A program made the position numbers and the translations under genes. A stretch of 64,000 nt of DNA. It comes from an uncultured Rhizobium sp. (GTDB taxonomy: Bacteria > Pseudomonadota > Alphaproteobacteria > Rhizobiales > Rhizobiaceae). The DNA lies in NCBI GenBank assembly GCA_945952315.1, contig CAMFIE010000002.1, positions 310,001 through 374,000 on the forward strand, in the 5' to 3' direction. The notes beneath the pieces were generated by a model, which saw only the letters and a list, made by a program, of their open reading frames with translations, had not been told where the DNA came from and searched no databases. Numbering within the stretch: position 1 is the stretch's first letter; the number at the start of each line of letters is the position of its first letter. Shown here piece by piece: positions 37,361-46,651 of the stretch.

Positions 37361-37915
37361 TCAGACTTTTCTTGTACTCATCACTTCAATAAGCCGTACA
37401 CCAAATCGCGTATCGTCATTCTCAAGCACTGTAATCTCGCCCCGGGCGATCTTCCGTCCGTTGACCATGATGTCCACCGGCTCTCCGATTCGCTTGTCGA
37501 GGGCGATTGTGGCACCCTCATTGAGGTTCATAAGCCCCGAGACTTGCATGCGGCTTGTGCCGAGAACGATTTGCACCTCGATCGGGATATCCATGATCAG
37601 ATCGAGGTTCGAATTCAGCGCGCTTCCCGGTGACCGGGCACTGCCTCTGTCCGCACCCCCGCCATAAGAGGGGGCTTGCGCACCGAAATCGGCGCCGGGT
37701 GAGGACCCGAAACCGCCGAGATCTCCAAGACCTCCGAGGCCGCCGCCAGCCGGTTCGCCAAAGTCGCCGCCGAAACTACCCAAATCCGGCAGGCCACCCT
37801 CAGCGTCCGTTTTCAGAACGCCGCGCAGGTCGTCAATCGCATTCTCCAGGTCCGCATCATTGCCCGATGCGTCCAGCGAGAAATCAGAATCCAGTGGTTT
37901 TTTTTGAGTAGCCAT
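37361..37915 (-). CDS. fliN: Flagellar motor switch protein FliN
   Basis: A 184-residue C-ring protein. The C-terminal 80 residues are the SpoA domain ([52 protein letters not shown]). The N-terminal half is a Gly/Asp-rich flexible region ([16 protein letters not shown]-type repeats), longer than in enteric FliN but usual in rhizobia. It works with FliM in setting rotation, and in rhizobia speed. Confidence 0.95.
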   Translation of the reverse strand: MATQKKPLDSDFSLDASGNDADLENAIDDLRGVLKTDAEGGLPDLGSFGGDFGEPAGGGLGGLGDLGGFGSSPGADFGAQAPSYGGGADRGSARSPGSALNSNLDLIMDIPIEVQIVLGTSRMQVSGLMNLNEGATIALDKRIGEPVDIMVNGRKIARGEITVLENDDTRFGVRLIEVMSTRKV

Positions 37916-37974
37916 GAATATACTATTCCATCCGAAACTTGCGTCAAACTGCCTTCATGGAAAGGGTCCTCACC

Positions 37975-38937
37975 CTATCCCATCAGATGGCGGAGGATTT
38001 CGTCGTCCGAGCTGACATTGTCCTTCACGCGCACCATGTAATTGGCGCCCGACTTGCCGAATTCGCAGACATACATGTCCTTGCCATTGGCGCTGACATC
38101 CACATGCACATCGCCCTCGTCGAGGAAGGGGATCACATCGCCTTCCATCAGTCTGGAAATGGTGCGCAATGTCAGTGTCTGCAGGCGAATGCGGGCTTCG
38201 AGCGTGATCTGCGAGCGGCGGACCTGCTCACCGATCTGGTCTGCCCATTCCTTCTGCACGCGCGACTGCTGGTTCTTCGATTTCGGGAAAACCACCGTGG
38301 TCTTCAGAAGCGCCTTCTGCGGCACGATCAGGCTGAACTGGGTGGACACCCGCCCGAGCGCGATCGAGAAGCGCATCGCAGCCGCAAACTGGTCCGGCGT
38401 GTCGTCGGAGGATTTCGGCATGTCTTCGGCGTTGAGGGGGCGCTCGAGGATCGAATCAAAGCCGCCCGGCGCATTGACGCCGGAGCGCAGCACGCTTGCG
38501 ATCTTCTCGAACACCATGACGGCCACGTCGAGCTCGATCTTCGACAGAGGCCGCACGATCGGTTCGTCGAGCGTCGCCGGATCGGAACCGAGCAGGCATT
38601 CCATCAGCGTCATCACGAAGCCGCCGCCGCAGGTCATCACGAAGCCGGGAGACCAGTTGCGCAGCGATGCGTTGACCACCACGAATTCGTCGGAAATGTC
38701 GGCAATCAGGTCGCGCATCAGGCCGGTTTCGCAGCCCTCATAGCTGACCTCGACGGCAAGATGGGTTTCGCTGTGGATCACATCGGGAAGAAAATCGCTG
38801 TAAAGCTGGCCGAAATCGCTGCAGATCTTGTCGATCGTGCGGCGATCGCCAAGCCCGCCGGTAAGACGCGCAAGAAGGGCGCCGTCCATGCGGGCTGCGG
38901 GATTGGTGGTCACGGGTGCTTCTGTCATAGTCGTCAC
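37975..38937 (-). CDS. fliM: Flagellar motor switch protein FliM
   Basis: A 320-residue C-ring protein. It contains a middle CheC-like domain ([19 protein letters not shown]) and a C-terminal SpoA domain ([22 protein letters not shown]). The N-terminal CheY-binding peptide of the enteric type (LSQxEIDALL) is not obvious; the start reads [20 protein letters not shown], as in other rhizobial FliM. The ATG overlaps the motA stop by four bases. Confidence 0.93.
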   Translation of the reverse strand: MTTMTEAPVTTNPAARMDGALLARLTGGLGDRRTIDKICSDFGQLYSDFLPDVIHSETHLAVEVSYEGCETGLMRDLIADISDEFVVVNASLRNWSPGFVMTCGGGFVMTLMECLLGSDPATLDEPIVRPLSKIELDVAVMVFEKIASVLRSGVNAPGGFDSILERPLNAEDMPKSSDDTPDQFAAAMRFSIALGRVSTQFSLIVPQKALLKTTVVFPKSKNQQSRVQKEWADQIGEQVRRSQITLEARIRLQTLTLRTISRLMEGDVIPFLDEGDVHVDVSANGKDMYVCEFGKSGANYMVRVKDNVSSDDEILRHLMG

Positions 38938-39806
38938 GCTGCCTTGTTTTCACCGCCAGGATTCATCATTTCCTGTTCTACGGCGTCGATGGAAGGACGT
39001 TCATAAGAAGAGATGGTCTTGCGGCCATATTCGAGGGCCACCTGCGGCACCGAGCCGTTCATGTAGGCAAGCAGCGTCTGCTTCACGACCACATAGAGAC
39101 GGTTCTGCTTGGTGCGCACGCCCTTGATCTGCGCCACGATCGGGTTGCAGAGCGAGTAGGACAAGAGAATGCCGAGGAAGGTGCCCACAAGCGCCGAGCC
39201 GATCAGGTGACCCAGCACTTCCGGCGGGTCATTGATGTGCGACATGGCCTTGATAACCCCGAGCACGGCGGCCACGATACCGATGGCCGGGAAGCTGTCC
39301 CCCATGGCCGTGATGGCATGGTAGGGTTTCATCTTGTCATAGGTGATGGTGTTGATTTCCTCATCCATCAGCGCCTCGATCTCGTGGGAGCGGGCATTGC
39401 CGATGATGATCAGGCGCACATAGTCGCAGATGAAGGCGGTGAGCGCCTTGTTCTTCAGAACCGTCGGTGCAACCTGAAAGATCGAGCTTTCATCGGGATT
39501 GTCGATATGGGCTTCGATCTCGTTGCGCGACTTCGTGCGCAGGTCGCGCATCAGGGAATATAGAACGCCGAGCACGTCCAGATAGTCGCGCTCCTTCGGA
39601 ACCGATTGCTTGAAGGCTTCGCCGAGCGCCTTGCCGGTGTCCTTCACGACCTTCATGGGATTGGCCATGATGTAACCGCCGAGACCGGCCCCACCGATGA
39701 TCACCAGCTCGAAAGGCTGCCACAGCGCTTCGATATGGCCACCCATGGCCATGAAGCTGCCGATGATGCAGCCGACGGTGATCACAAGTCCGATGATAAT
39801 GTTCAT
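38934..39806 (-). CDS. motA: Flagellar stator protein MotA
   Basis: A 290-residue proton-channel subunit of the stator. Four membrane segments are visible, starting [18 protein letters not shown]. The large cytoplasmic loop contains [19 protein letters not shown] (torque-generating charged region), and segments 3-4 contain [18 protein letters not shown] and [17 protein letters not shown]. The ATG at 39806 was chosen; the frame runs 51 codons further without conserved sequence. It is the first gene of the minus-strand operon. Its partner MotB is encoded at 61.6 kb. Confidence 0.96.
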   Translation of the reverse strand: MNIIIGLVITVGCIIGSFMAMGGHIEALWQPFELVIIGGAGLGGYIMANPMKVVKDTGKALGEAFKQSVPKERDYLDVLGVLYSLMRDLRTKSRNEIEAHIDNPDESSIFQVAPTVLKNKALTAFICDYVRLIIIGNARSHEIEALMDEEINTITYDKMKPYHAITAMGDSFPAIGIVAAVLGVIKAMSHINDPPEVLGHLIGSALVGTFLGILLSYSLCNPIVAQIKGVRTKQNRLYVVVKQTLLAYMNGSVPQVALEYGRKTISSYERPSIDAVEQEMMNPGGENKAA

Positions 39807-40130
39807 GACAAGCTCATACTCGATGGAAGTGGTATTTAAGCGATAGATTTCGTGGCTTGCGTGAGGCTGTTTTACCGGCGCATCAAAACGCCTCGCCTCG
39901 AAAGGTCTGGCGTGAGGCCCGCAGGGCGCGCGGCGCACCGGCCAGTTTCGCACAAGCATCTGTCAGCACATTCGGGCACTGACGAAGGGGCATCATGTCC
40001 CTTCCCGCATTATGATGATGCGGCGTGAGAAGCGCGTTAACGGCATGGGGCCCTGGCGGTCCCGTTCTGGCACAGCGCTTTGGCCACGTCCGCATCCCGT
40101 GCTTGACGATCATGCTGGAGAAACCCCGCC
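39807..40130. other. Divergent regulatory region between motA and flgF
   Basis: A 324-bp gap with no gene. On the motA side it carries CACGCAAG (minus strand, 39856-39863), shared with the flgB upstream region, and GCCGGTAAAA just beyond it. In the middle is the 9-bp-stem palindrome at 39984-40004. Promoters for both operons are expected here, but I cannot fix the transcription starts. Confidence 0.5.
39984..40004. repeat. Palindrome using the same two arms as the flagellin leader hairpins
   Basis: GAAGGGGCA-TCA-TGTCCCTTC forms a nine-pair stem with one G-T wobble. The words AAGGGGCA and TGTCCCTT are those of the flagellin leaders, but in the opposite order and only three bases apart. It may be a protein-binding site or an RNA hairpin. 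Confidence 0.5.
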
Positions 40131-40865
40131 GTGCAGTCCGGATTATATGTGTCCCTGTCCTCGCAGATCGCGCTGGACCGCCGCCTGACCACCATCGCCG
40201 ACAATATGGCGAATGTGAACACCGTCGGCTTTCGCGGCACCAATGTGAAATTCGACGAGGTGCTCAGCAATACGCAGAACGATATCGGCGCAAAGGTTGC
40301 CTTCGTTTCGCAGGGCAATGACTACCTGTCCGAAAAGAACGGCGAATTGCAGAACACCGGCAATACGATGGATTTTGCCATCAAGGGCGATGCCTGGTTC
40401 CAGATCGACACGCCTGCCGGCAAGGTGCTGACGCGGGACGGGCGCTTCCAGCTGTCCAACACCGGGCAGCTTCTGTCCACCCGCGGCTATCCGGTTCTTG
40501 ATCCGGGCGGCGCCCCGATCCAGGTGCGCCGGGACGGTGGGCCGGTGACCGTTGGTCAGGATGGCAGCATGACGCAGGACGGAAAGCCGGTCGGCTCGAT
40601 CGGCCTGTTCACCGCCGATCTTGCGCAGGGTTTCGTGCGCTTTGAAAATTCCGGTGTCATCGCCACCCAGGCGGCACAACCGGTCGTTGACCGTTCGGAT
40701 ATCGGCGTGATCCAGGGCTTCCTGGAGCAATCCAATGTCAACGGCATTTCCGAAATGACGAACCTCATCCAGGTGAACCGCGCCTTTGAGGATATCACCG
40801 CACTGATCCGCGACAGCGAAGGGTCGCTGGAAGAAGCCATCAAGACGCTTGGTGGCAGCAGATAG
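40131..40865 (+). CDS. flgF: Flagellar basal-body rod protein FlgF
   Basis: A 244-residue proximal-rod protein. The N-terminal rod signature is SGLYVSLSSQIALDRRLTTIADNMANVNTVGFRG. The middle has IKGDAWFQIDTPAGKVLTRDGRFQLSNTGQL, and the C-terminal helix FLEQSNVNGISEMTNLIQVNRAFEDI is typical. It starts with GTG at 40131, with CTGGAG about ten bases upstream; no in-frame ATG is available nearby. It heads the plus-strand operon leading to fliI. Confidence 0.95.
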   Translation: MQSGLYVSLSSQIALDRRLTTIADNMANVNTVGFRGTNVKFDEVLSNTQNDIGAKVAFVSQGNDYLSEKNGELQNTGNTMDFAIKGDAWFQIDTPAGKVLTRDGRFQLSNTGQLLSTRGYPVLDPGGAPIQVRRDGGPVTVGQDGSMTQDGKPVGSIGLFTADLAQGFVRFENSGVIATQAAQPVVDRSDIGVIQGFLEQSNVNGISEMTNLIQVNRAFEDITALIRDSEGSLEEAIKTLGGSR

Positions 40866-41008
40866 CAGGCATGAGCGCTGGCAGCCCTGACGCATGAGGC
40901 GAAGACGGGCGGCGAGTGCAAAAGACGGCTGATGTTTCACCGGAGCCGGAATGTGTGACGTGGAGCCGATGAGCGGCCCCGGTTTCGGCCAGGAAGAAGG
41001 AGCAGGAC

Positions 41009-42376
41009 ATGACCGAGGCGCTGTTGGCGGAAGGCGCGGTATCGCGCAGGCTCACGCAGCTCGGCGGTCTGGCCGCCCGCTATTCCCACCCCAATTATTC
41101 CGTCACCCATGGCGGCCATGTGGAGACCATCGCGGCCGGGCACTACACCGTGTCGGGCCTGTCGCGCTATGTGCGTCTTGGAGAGTTCGTGGCCCATCGC
41201 AGCCCTTCCGGCATTCATCTCGGCGAGGTGATCCGGGTGGAGCCGGACGCGGTCTATGTCTGCCCTATCGAGCCGGGCGAACCCATCGGCATCCATGACA
41301 CGATCATCCGCAAGGGCGCGTTCCGCATCGCGCCGGATGACAGCTGGTGCGGCCGCACCATCAATGCGCTCGGCGATCCGATTGACGGCCAGGGCCCGCT
41401 GACCCCCGGCAACCAGCGTCGGCCGATTTCCAACACCGCACCGCCCTCGATGACGCGCAAGCGGGTGGAGCAGGGCTTCAAAACCGGCGTTCGCGCCATC
41501 GATATCTTCTCGCCGCTCTGCTATGGCCAGCGCCTTGGCATTTTCGCCGGTTCCGGTGTCGGCAAATCCACGCTTCTGTCGATGCTGGCGCGGGCCGATG
41601 CATTCGACAAGGTGGTGATCGCGCTGGTCGGCGAACGTGGCCGTGAAGTGCGCGAATTCATCGAGGATACGCTCGGCGAGCATATGGCAAAATCGATTGC
41701 CGTGGTCGCGACGTCCGACGAAAGCCCGATGCTGCGCAAGATGGCGCCGCTTGCGGCCATCACCATCGCCGAACATTTCCGGGATCAGGGCGACAATGTG
41801 CTTTTGATCGTCGACAGCGTGACCCGTTTTGCCCATGCGATCCGCGAGGTCGCGGTGGCGGCCGGCGAGCCGCCGATTGCGCGCGGCTATCCGGCCTCGG
41901 TCTTCACCGAGCTGCCGCGCCTTCTCGAGCGGGCAGGGCCGGGCGCGGAAGGCACCGGCACGATCACCGCGATCATCTCCATTCTCGTCGATGGCGACAA
42001 CCACAACGACCCGATTGCCGACAGCACCCGCGGTATTCTCGACGGTCATATCGTGCTGGAACGGTCGCTTGCGGAAGAAGGGCGCTATCCGCCCGTCAAT
42101 CCACTGGCGTCGATTTCGCGTCTTGCCCGCAAGGCCTGGACACCGGACCAGGAAAAGCTGGTACGCCGCCTGAAATCGCTGATCCATCGTTTTGAGGAAA
42201 CGCGCGACCTGCGGCTCATCGGCGGCTATCGCCCGGGCAGCGATCCCGATCTCGACATGGCGATCAAGCAGGTGCCGATCATCTACGAGGTTCTGAAACA
42301 ATCCCCCGGCGAAAAGCCGTCGCACGATGCCTTTGCCGATCTCGCAAACGGCCTGAAGACCGGTGCGGTGCGCTGA
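41009..42376 (+). CDS. fliI: Flagellar export ATPase FliI
   Basis: A 455-residue ATPase of the flagellar type III secretion apparatus. The P-loop is IFAGSGVGKSTLLSML, Walker B is VLLIVDSVTRFAHAIRE, and ERGREVREFIED and GRYPPVNPLASISR follow the F1-beta/FliI pattern. It hydrolyses ATP to unfold and release export substrates. The ATG at 41009 has GGAGCAGGA upstream. A FliH-like candidate partner is encoded at 61.0 kb. Confidence 0.97.
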   Translation: MTEALLAEGAVSRRLTQLGGLAARYSHPNYSVTHGGHVETIAAGHYTVSGLSRYVRLGEFVAHRSPSGIHLGEVIRVEPDAVYVCPIEPGEPIGIHDTIIRKGAFRIAPDDSWCGRTINALGDPIDGQGPLTPGNQRRPISNTAPPSMTRKRVEQGFKTGVRAIDIFSPLCYGQRLGIFAGSGVGKSTLLSMLARADAFDKVVIALVGERGREVREFIEDTLGEHMAKSIAVVATSDESPMLRKMAPLAAITIAEHFRDQGDNVLLIVDSVTRFAHAIREVAVAAGEPPIARGYPASVFTELPRLLERAGPGAEGTGTITAIISILVDGDNHNDPIADSTRGILDGHIVLERSLAEEGRYPPVNPLASISRLARKAWTPDQEKLVRRLKSLIHRFEETRDLRLIGGYRPGSDPDLDMAIKQVPIIYEVLKQSPGEKPSHDAFADLANGLKTGAVR

Positions 42377-42416
42377 TGAACCGGCAAGAAGCATATCCTA
42401 GCAAAGAGGTTTTCCG

Positions 42417-42977
42417 GTGACGGAATATGAAGATGACGACATTCCCGTAGCCCCGCTGCAAGGCGTGGTGAAGAAATCGATCTGGACGGACCGGATGCTG
42501 GCTGCTGCCGGCATCGTGCTTGCGGCCGGAGCGGCGTTCTTTCCCTGGTACGTCTTCTTCAACGAGGACAAGTTCGGCATCCGGGTCGCGGCCATCGATC
42601 ATACCCGTGACCTGCCGCATACCGGGCCGCGCAATGTCTTTTCCGTCTCGCCGATGGCGATGGTCAACAAGAACAAGAACCCCTTTCCGCAGGCCCCGCC
42701 GATGGATCAGCTGACCACCGCCTCGGTGTCATCCACCGGCAAGGAGCGCGACAACAAGGATCCGGCCTCGGAGGAAGATCAGCCCTTCCCGGGCCAGACC
42801 GGTTTTCATCTCCTCCACGTGGCCAATGGCCGGGCGATGATCGAGGACCGCTCGGGTATGTATATGGTGCGTGTCGGGTCGATTTTGCCCGACAAAAGCA
42901 AGCTTGCCGCGCTCGAACAGCGCGATGGAAAATGGGTGATCGTCACCTCCCGCGGCGAAGTCATCGGCTCCCAATAA
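42417..42977 (+). CDS. Conserved single-pass membrane protein between fliI and flgB
   Basis: A 186-residue protein of unknown function. A short cytoplasmic N-terminus (MTEYEDDDIPVAP) is followed by one membrane helix (MLAAAGIVLAAGAAFFPWYVFF, residues about 27-48) and a periplasmic part with a low-complexity middle. The C-terminal domain FHLLHVANGRAMIEDRSGMYMV...VIVTSRGEVIGS looks like a small beta domain. The start is GTG with AGAGG ten bases upstream. A gene of this kind lies at this place in rhizobial motility clusters. A terminator follows directly. Confidence 0.8.
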   Translation: MTEYEDDDIPVAPLQGVVKKSIWTDRMLAAAGIVLAAGAAFFPWYVFFNEDKFGIRVAAIDHTRDLPHTGPRNVFSVSPMAMVNKNKNPFPQAPPMDQLTTASVSSTGKERDNKDPASEEDQPFPGQTGFHLLHVANGRAMIEDRSGMYMVRVGSILPDKSKLAALEQRDGKWVIVTSRGEVIGSQ

Positions 42978-42999
42978 CCCCGCCACAAGCGGGGTTTTT
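42978..42999 (+). terminator. Rho-independent terminator between the fliI and flgB operons
   Basis: CCCCGC (42978-42983), a five-base loop, GCGGGG (42989-42994) and TTTTT. The stem begins at the stop codon of the membrane protein gene, separating flgF-fliI-orf from flgB onwards. Confidence 0.85.
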
Positions 43000-43011
43000 C
43001 CGTAAGTCCCA

Positions 43012-43034
43012 CGCAAGATTACAGGCTTAGTTAT
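43012..43034 (+). promoter_or_regulatory. CGCAAG-N8-CTTA motif ahead of flgB
   Basis: CACGCAAG (43010-43017) followed after eight bases by CTTAGTTAT (43026-43034), 26 bases before the flgB ATG and just after the terminator. The fliF upstream region has the same words at the same spacing, and motA has CACGCAAG. It is the likely promoter or activator site of the flgB-to-fliP operon; this is inference. Confidence 0.4.
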
Positions 43035-43059
43035 AGCCTAGGACAAGACGGAGAACAGC

Positions 43060-43458
43060 ATGACGCAGCCTATCCAGCTTTTCGACCTGGCATCCCGGCA
43101 AGCCGAATGGCTTTCGGTGCGCCAGGAGGTGGTGGCCGCCAATATCGCCAATGCCAACACCCCCAAGTACCACGCAAAGGATGTGACCCCTTTCAACGCG
43201 GTGCTCGACAAGACAAGCAGTTTCCAGCTGGCCCGCACCAACGCAGCCCATTTCACCGCAGGTCCGGATGGTGTGAGCAGCGATGTCGAGGTGCGGGAAG
43301 CCAAGCTGAACAATGAAATCGGCGTTCAGGAAAGCGGCAATACCGTGGGTCTTGCCGAAGAGCTGACCAAGAGCGGCGATATCAAGCGCGAATACGAGCT
43401 GAACGCGGCCCTCGTGAAGTCCTTCCATCGCATGATGTTGATGACTGTAAGGAAGTAA
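43060..43458 (+). CDS. flgB: Flagellar basal-body rod protein FlgB
   Basis: A 132-residue proximal rod protein. The conserved N-terminal part has SVRQEVVAANIANANTPKYHAKDVTPF and the C-terminal helix YELNAALVKSFHRMMLMTVRK. It is the first gene of a ten-gene run of rod, ring and export genes with overlaps or very short gaps. The next gene, flgC, begins six bases after its stop. Confidence 0.95.
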   Translation: MTQPIQLFDLASRQAEWLSVRQEVVAANIANANTPKYHAKDVTPFNAVLDKTSSFQLARTNAAHFTAGPDGVSSDVEVREAKLNNEIGVQESGNTVGLAEELTKSGDIKREYELNAALVKSFHRMMLMTVRK

Positions 43459-43464
43459 TGAACC

Positions 43465-43884
43465 ATGGATCCTTTGGCAGCCTCCCTGCGCATTGCGGGT
43501 TCCGGCCTTGAAGCCCAGTCCACCCGCCTGCGCATCGTTTCGGAAAACATTGCAAACGCCCGCTCGACCGGTGACACGCCGGGTGCCGATCCCTATCGGC
43601 GCAAGACGATTACCTTCGGTGCCGAGCTCGATCAGGCAACCGGTGCCGATGTGGTTTCGGTGAAGAAGCTCGGCGTCGACCAGTCGAAATTCATCGAGGA
43701 ATTCGATCCCGGCAATCCGGCTGCGGACGAAAAGGGCATGGTGAAGATGCCCAACGTGAACATTCTCGTCGAAATGGCCGACATGCGGGAAGCAAACCGC
43801 ACCTATGAAGCCAATCTGCAAACCGTAAAGCAGTCGCGCGATCTGATCGCCGCCACGCTCGATCTTCTGAAGGCATCGCAATGA
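43465..43884 (+). CDS. flgC: Flagellar basal-body rod protein FlgC
   Basis: A 139-residue rod protein. N-terminal [31 protein letters not shown] and C-terminal [26 protein letters not shown] are both typical. It overlaps fliE by four bases (ATGA), so the two are translationally coupled. Confidence 0.95.
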   Translation: MDPLAASLRIAGSGLEAQSTRLRIVSENIANARSTGDTPGADPYRRKTITFGAELDQATGADVVSVKKLGVDQSKFIEEFDPGNPAADEKGMVKMPNVNILVEMADMREANRTYEANLQTVKQSRDLIAATLDLLKASQ

Positions 43885-44216
43885 TTAACGCGCTGAAGCA
43901 AGTGGCCAACGTCTCCGGTATCGGCGCCGTCGGCAAGATGTTGTTTGAATCGAGCCCGCTCGGCAATGCGCTGGAAACAACGCCCGGCCAGCAGACGGGC
44001 CAGACCTTCTCCGCGGTGCTCGGCGACATGATGACGACCGCCATGGACAATATCAAGGAAGGCGAAGTGAAGTCCTTCGAGGGGCTTCAGGGCAAGGCCA
44101 GCACCCGCGAGGTGGTGGATGCCGTGATGCAGGCCGAGCAATCGCTGCAGACGGCCATGACCATCCGCGACAAGCTGGTCTCGGCCTTCCTCGATATCAC
44201 CAAGATGCAGATTTAA
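43881..44216 (+). CDS. fliE: Flagellar hook-basal body protein FliE
   Basis: A 111-residue protein joining the MS ring/export gate to the rod. The C-terminal helices [35 protein letters not shown] carry the conserved rod-family end. Size and position between flgC and flgG agree with rhizobial clusters. Confidence 0.94.
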   Translation: MINALKQVANVSGIGAVGKMLFESSPLGNALETTPGQQTGQTFSAVLGDMMTTAMDNIKEGEVKSFEGLQGKASTREVVDAVMQAEQSLQTAMTIRDKLVSAFLDITKMQI

Positions 44217-44240
44217 CAGTAGCCACAAGGTGCGTAGACC

Positions 44241-45029
44241 ATGAGAGCGCTTGCCATTGCCGCAACCGGCATGAATGCCCAGCAGACCAATCTCGAAGTG
44301 ATCGCGAACAATATCGCGAACATCAACACCACCGGCTACAAGCGCGCCCGCGCCGAGTTTTCCGATCTGCTTTACCAGACCGAAAAGCTGCAGGGCGTGC
44401 CGAACCGGGCCAATCAGGCCATCGTGCCGGAAGGGGCCAATATCGGCCTTGGCGTGCAGACCGCCGCGATCCGCAACGTGCATACCCAGGGCGAACTGGA
44501 GCAGACCGACAACGAACTCGATGTGGCCATCATCGGCCGCGGCTGGTTCCAGGTGCAGATGCCGGACGGCTCGACGATGTATACCCGCGACGGCGCGCTC
44601 AACAAGAATGCGCAAGGCCAGCTGGTGACGCTGAACGGCTATGGCGTCGTGCCGAACATCACCTTCCCGCAGGACACATCCGAGATCAAGATCAACACGT
44701 CCGGCCAGGTGATGGTGCGTGTGGGCACGGCCGCGGAATTTACCGAAGTCGGCCAGCTGACGCTTGCGAATTTCGTCAACGAGGCGGGTCTTGAGCCGAA
44801 GGGCGACAACCTCTTCGCGCAGACACCGGCCTCGGGTGAAGCCATTGTCGCAACCCCCGGTGATCCGGGCTTCGGCACGCTGAAGCAGGCGATGCTCGAA
44901 AGCTCGAATGTCGATGCCGTCAAGGAAATCTCGGAAATGATCTCGGCGCAGCGCGCCTACGAGATGAATTCCAAGGTGATCCAGACAGCGGATGAAATGG
45001 CATCGGTGGTCAGCAAGAACCTGAAATAA
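44241..45029 (+). CDS. flgG: Flagellar distal rod protein FlgG
   Basis: A 262-residue distal rod protein. N-terminal [40 protein letters not shown], middle [24 protein letters not shown] and C-terminal [35 protein letters not shown] are diagnostic of FlgG. Length matches the family. Confidence 0.97.
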   Translation: MRALAIAATGMNAQQTNLEVIANNIANINTTGYKRARAEFSDLLYQTEKLQGVPNRANQAIVPEGANIGLGVQTAAIRNVHTQGELEQTDNELDVAIIGRGWFQVQMPDGSTMYTRDGALNKNAQGQLVTLNGYGVVPNITFPQDTSEIKINTSGQVMVRVGTAAEFTEVGQLTLANFVNEAGLEPKGDNLFAQTPASGEAIVATPGDPGFGTLKQAMLESSNVDAVKEISEMISAQRAYEMNSKVIQTADEMASVVSKNLK

Positions 45030-45050
45030 CGAAGGAAAGGCAGGGTGAAC

Positions 45051-45530
45051 ATGAGGTTTTCCCAGAAAAAAGTCAGCCGGGCTGCAGCCCTTGTCCTCGC
45101 GGCAAAGCTTGTCCTGGGCCCTGCCATGGCCGTTGCCGGATCGCCCGCCACCGCAGCGGTGCCGACATCGATCATCTATCCCGGCGAGACGGTGAATTAC
45201 GAGCGGATCCAGGTGGTGGAAGTCACCAATCCGAACCTGGTCGGCGAATATGCCCATACCGCCGAAGAGGTGGTGGGCATGGTGGCCCGCAGCACGCTTC
45301 TGCCGGGCCGCACCATCTCGCCCGCAGCCCTTCGCGTGCCCTTTGCCATGACCCGCGGCTCCACCGTGCGGCTCACCTTCAGCATCGGGAACATGACCAT
45401 TTCCGCGGCCGGTTCGCCGCTCACCGATGCGGCGGTGGGCGATGTGATCCGGGCGCGCAATCTCGATTCCGGCGTAATCGTCAGCGGCACCGTCATGGCC
45501 GATGGCACCATCCATGTGGTAGCGAAATGA
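45051..45530 (+). CDS. flgA: Flagellar P-ring assembly chaperone FlgA
   Basis: A 159-residue periplasmic chaperone for P-ring formation. The N-terminus is a signal peptide (ALVLAAKLVLGPAMAVAG), followed by a SAF-like domain: MVARSTLLPGRTISPAALRVPF and AVGDVIRARNLDSGVIVSGTV. ATG 45051 is preferred; GTG 45045 would add two residues. It ends with a four-base overlap with flgI, its client. Confidence 0.93.
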   Translation: MRFSQKKVSRAAALVLAAKLVLGPAMAVAGSPATAAVPTSIIYPGETVNYERIQVVEVTNPNLVGEYAHTAEEVVGMVARSTLLPGRTISPAALRVPFAMTRGSTVRLTFSIGNMTISAAGSPLTDAAVGDVIRARNLDSGVIVSGTVMADGTIHVVAK

Positions 45531-46651
45531 ACAAGATGCGCTTCTTCCTGCATGTCTTTCTGGCTCTTGCGCTTGGCGCGGGCGGGGTTAGCCCCGCCTT
45601 TGCGAGCGCCTCGCGCATCAAGGATATCGCCTCGCTGCAGGCCGGTCGCGACAACCAGCTGATCGGCTACGGCCTGATCGTCGGTCTGCAGGGATCGGGT
45701 GACAGCCTGCGCGCCTCGCCCTTTACCGAACAGTCGATGCGGGCGATGCTGCAAAATCTCGGCATTTCGACGCAAGGCGGCCAGTCGGGCGCGAAGAACA
45801 CCGCAGCCGTGATGGTCACCGCCACGCTTCCGCCCTTCGCAAGTCCCGGCAGCCGCATCGATGTGAATGTCAGCTCGCTCGGGGATGCAAGCTCGCTGCG
45901 CGGCGGCACGCTGATCATGACCTCGCTTTCCGGCGCTGATGGCCAGATCTATGCGGTGGCGCAGGGTTCGGTAATCGTTTCCGGCTTTACCGCGCAAGGC
46001 CAGTCCGGCTCCAGCGTCACCGAAGGCGTCACGACCGGCGGTCGCGTGCCGAACGGTGCGATCATCGAGCGCCAGCTTCCCTCCCGCTTCAAGGATGGCG
46101 TCGATCTGGTGCTGCAATTGCGCAACCCCGATTTCAGCACCTCCGTCGGCGTTGCCGATGTGGTGAACCAGTATGCGGTCGAAAAATATGGCGCGCCGAT
46201 TGCCGAGGCCCGCGACAGCCAGGAGATCGCGGTCGAAAAGCCGAAGACCGTGGATCTCGCCCGCCTGATGGCCGATATCGAAAACCTCGTCGTGGAAACC
46301 GATTCACCGGCCAAGGTCGTGGTCAATGAACGCACGGGCACCATTGTCATCGGCGCGGATGTGCGGGTTTCGAAGGTCGCCGTTTCCTATGGCACGCTCA
46401 CCGTACAGGTCTCCGAGACGCCGCAGGTGATCCAGCCGGAACCCTTCTCCAAGGGCCAGACGGCGCTGCAGCCGCAGACCAATATCACCGCGCAGAAAAG
46501 CGGCGGCAAGGTCGCGGTTCTCGAAGGGCCGGATCTCAAGACGCTGGTGGCCGGTCTCAACAATATCGGCGTGAAGCCGGACGGCATCATCGCCATTCTC
46601 CAGGGCATCAAGTCTGCCGGTGCCCTGCAAGCGGAGCTTGTTCTGCAATGA
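45527..46651 (+). CDS. flgI: Flagellar P-ring protein FlgI
   Basis: A 374-residue periplasmic ring protein with signal peptide (FFLHVFLALALGAGGVSPAFA). Conserved stretches are RIKDIASLQAGRDNQLIGYGLIVGLQGSGD, KNTAAVMVTATLPPFASPGSRIDV, GGTLIMTSLSGADGQIYAVAQG and LNNIGVKPDGIIAILQGIKSAGAL. Complete. It overlaps motE by four bases. Confidence 0.97.
   Translation: MNKMRFFLHVFLALALGAGGVSPAFASASRIKDIASLQAGRDNQLIGYGLIVGLQGSGDSLRASPFTEQSMRAMLQNLGISTQGGQSGAKNTAAVMVTATLPPFASPGSRIDVNVSSLGDASSLRGGTLIMTSLSGADGQIYAVAQGSVIVSGFTAQGQSGSSVTEGVTTGGRVPNGAIIERQLPSRFKDGVDLVLQLRNPDFSTSVGVADVVNQYAVEKYGAPIAEARDSQEIAVEKPKTVDLARLMADIENLVVETDSPAKVVVNERTGTIVIGADVRVSKVAVSYGTLTVQVSETPQVIQPEPFSKGQTALQPQTNITAQKSGGKVAVLEGPDLKTLVAGLNNIGVKPDGIIAILQGIKSAGALQAELVLQ

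Noticed and set aside
40068-40084. TGGCAC resembling a sigma-54 promoter upstream of flgF
   Set aside because: The invariant GG-N10-GC spacing is not met: ten bases after GG the sequence is TG.
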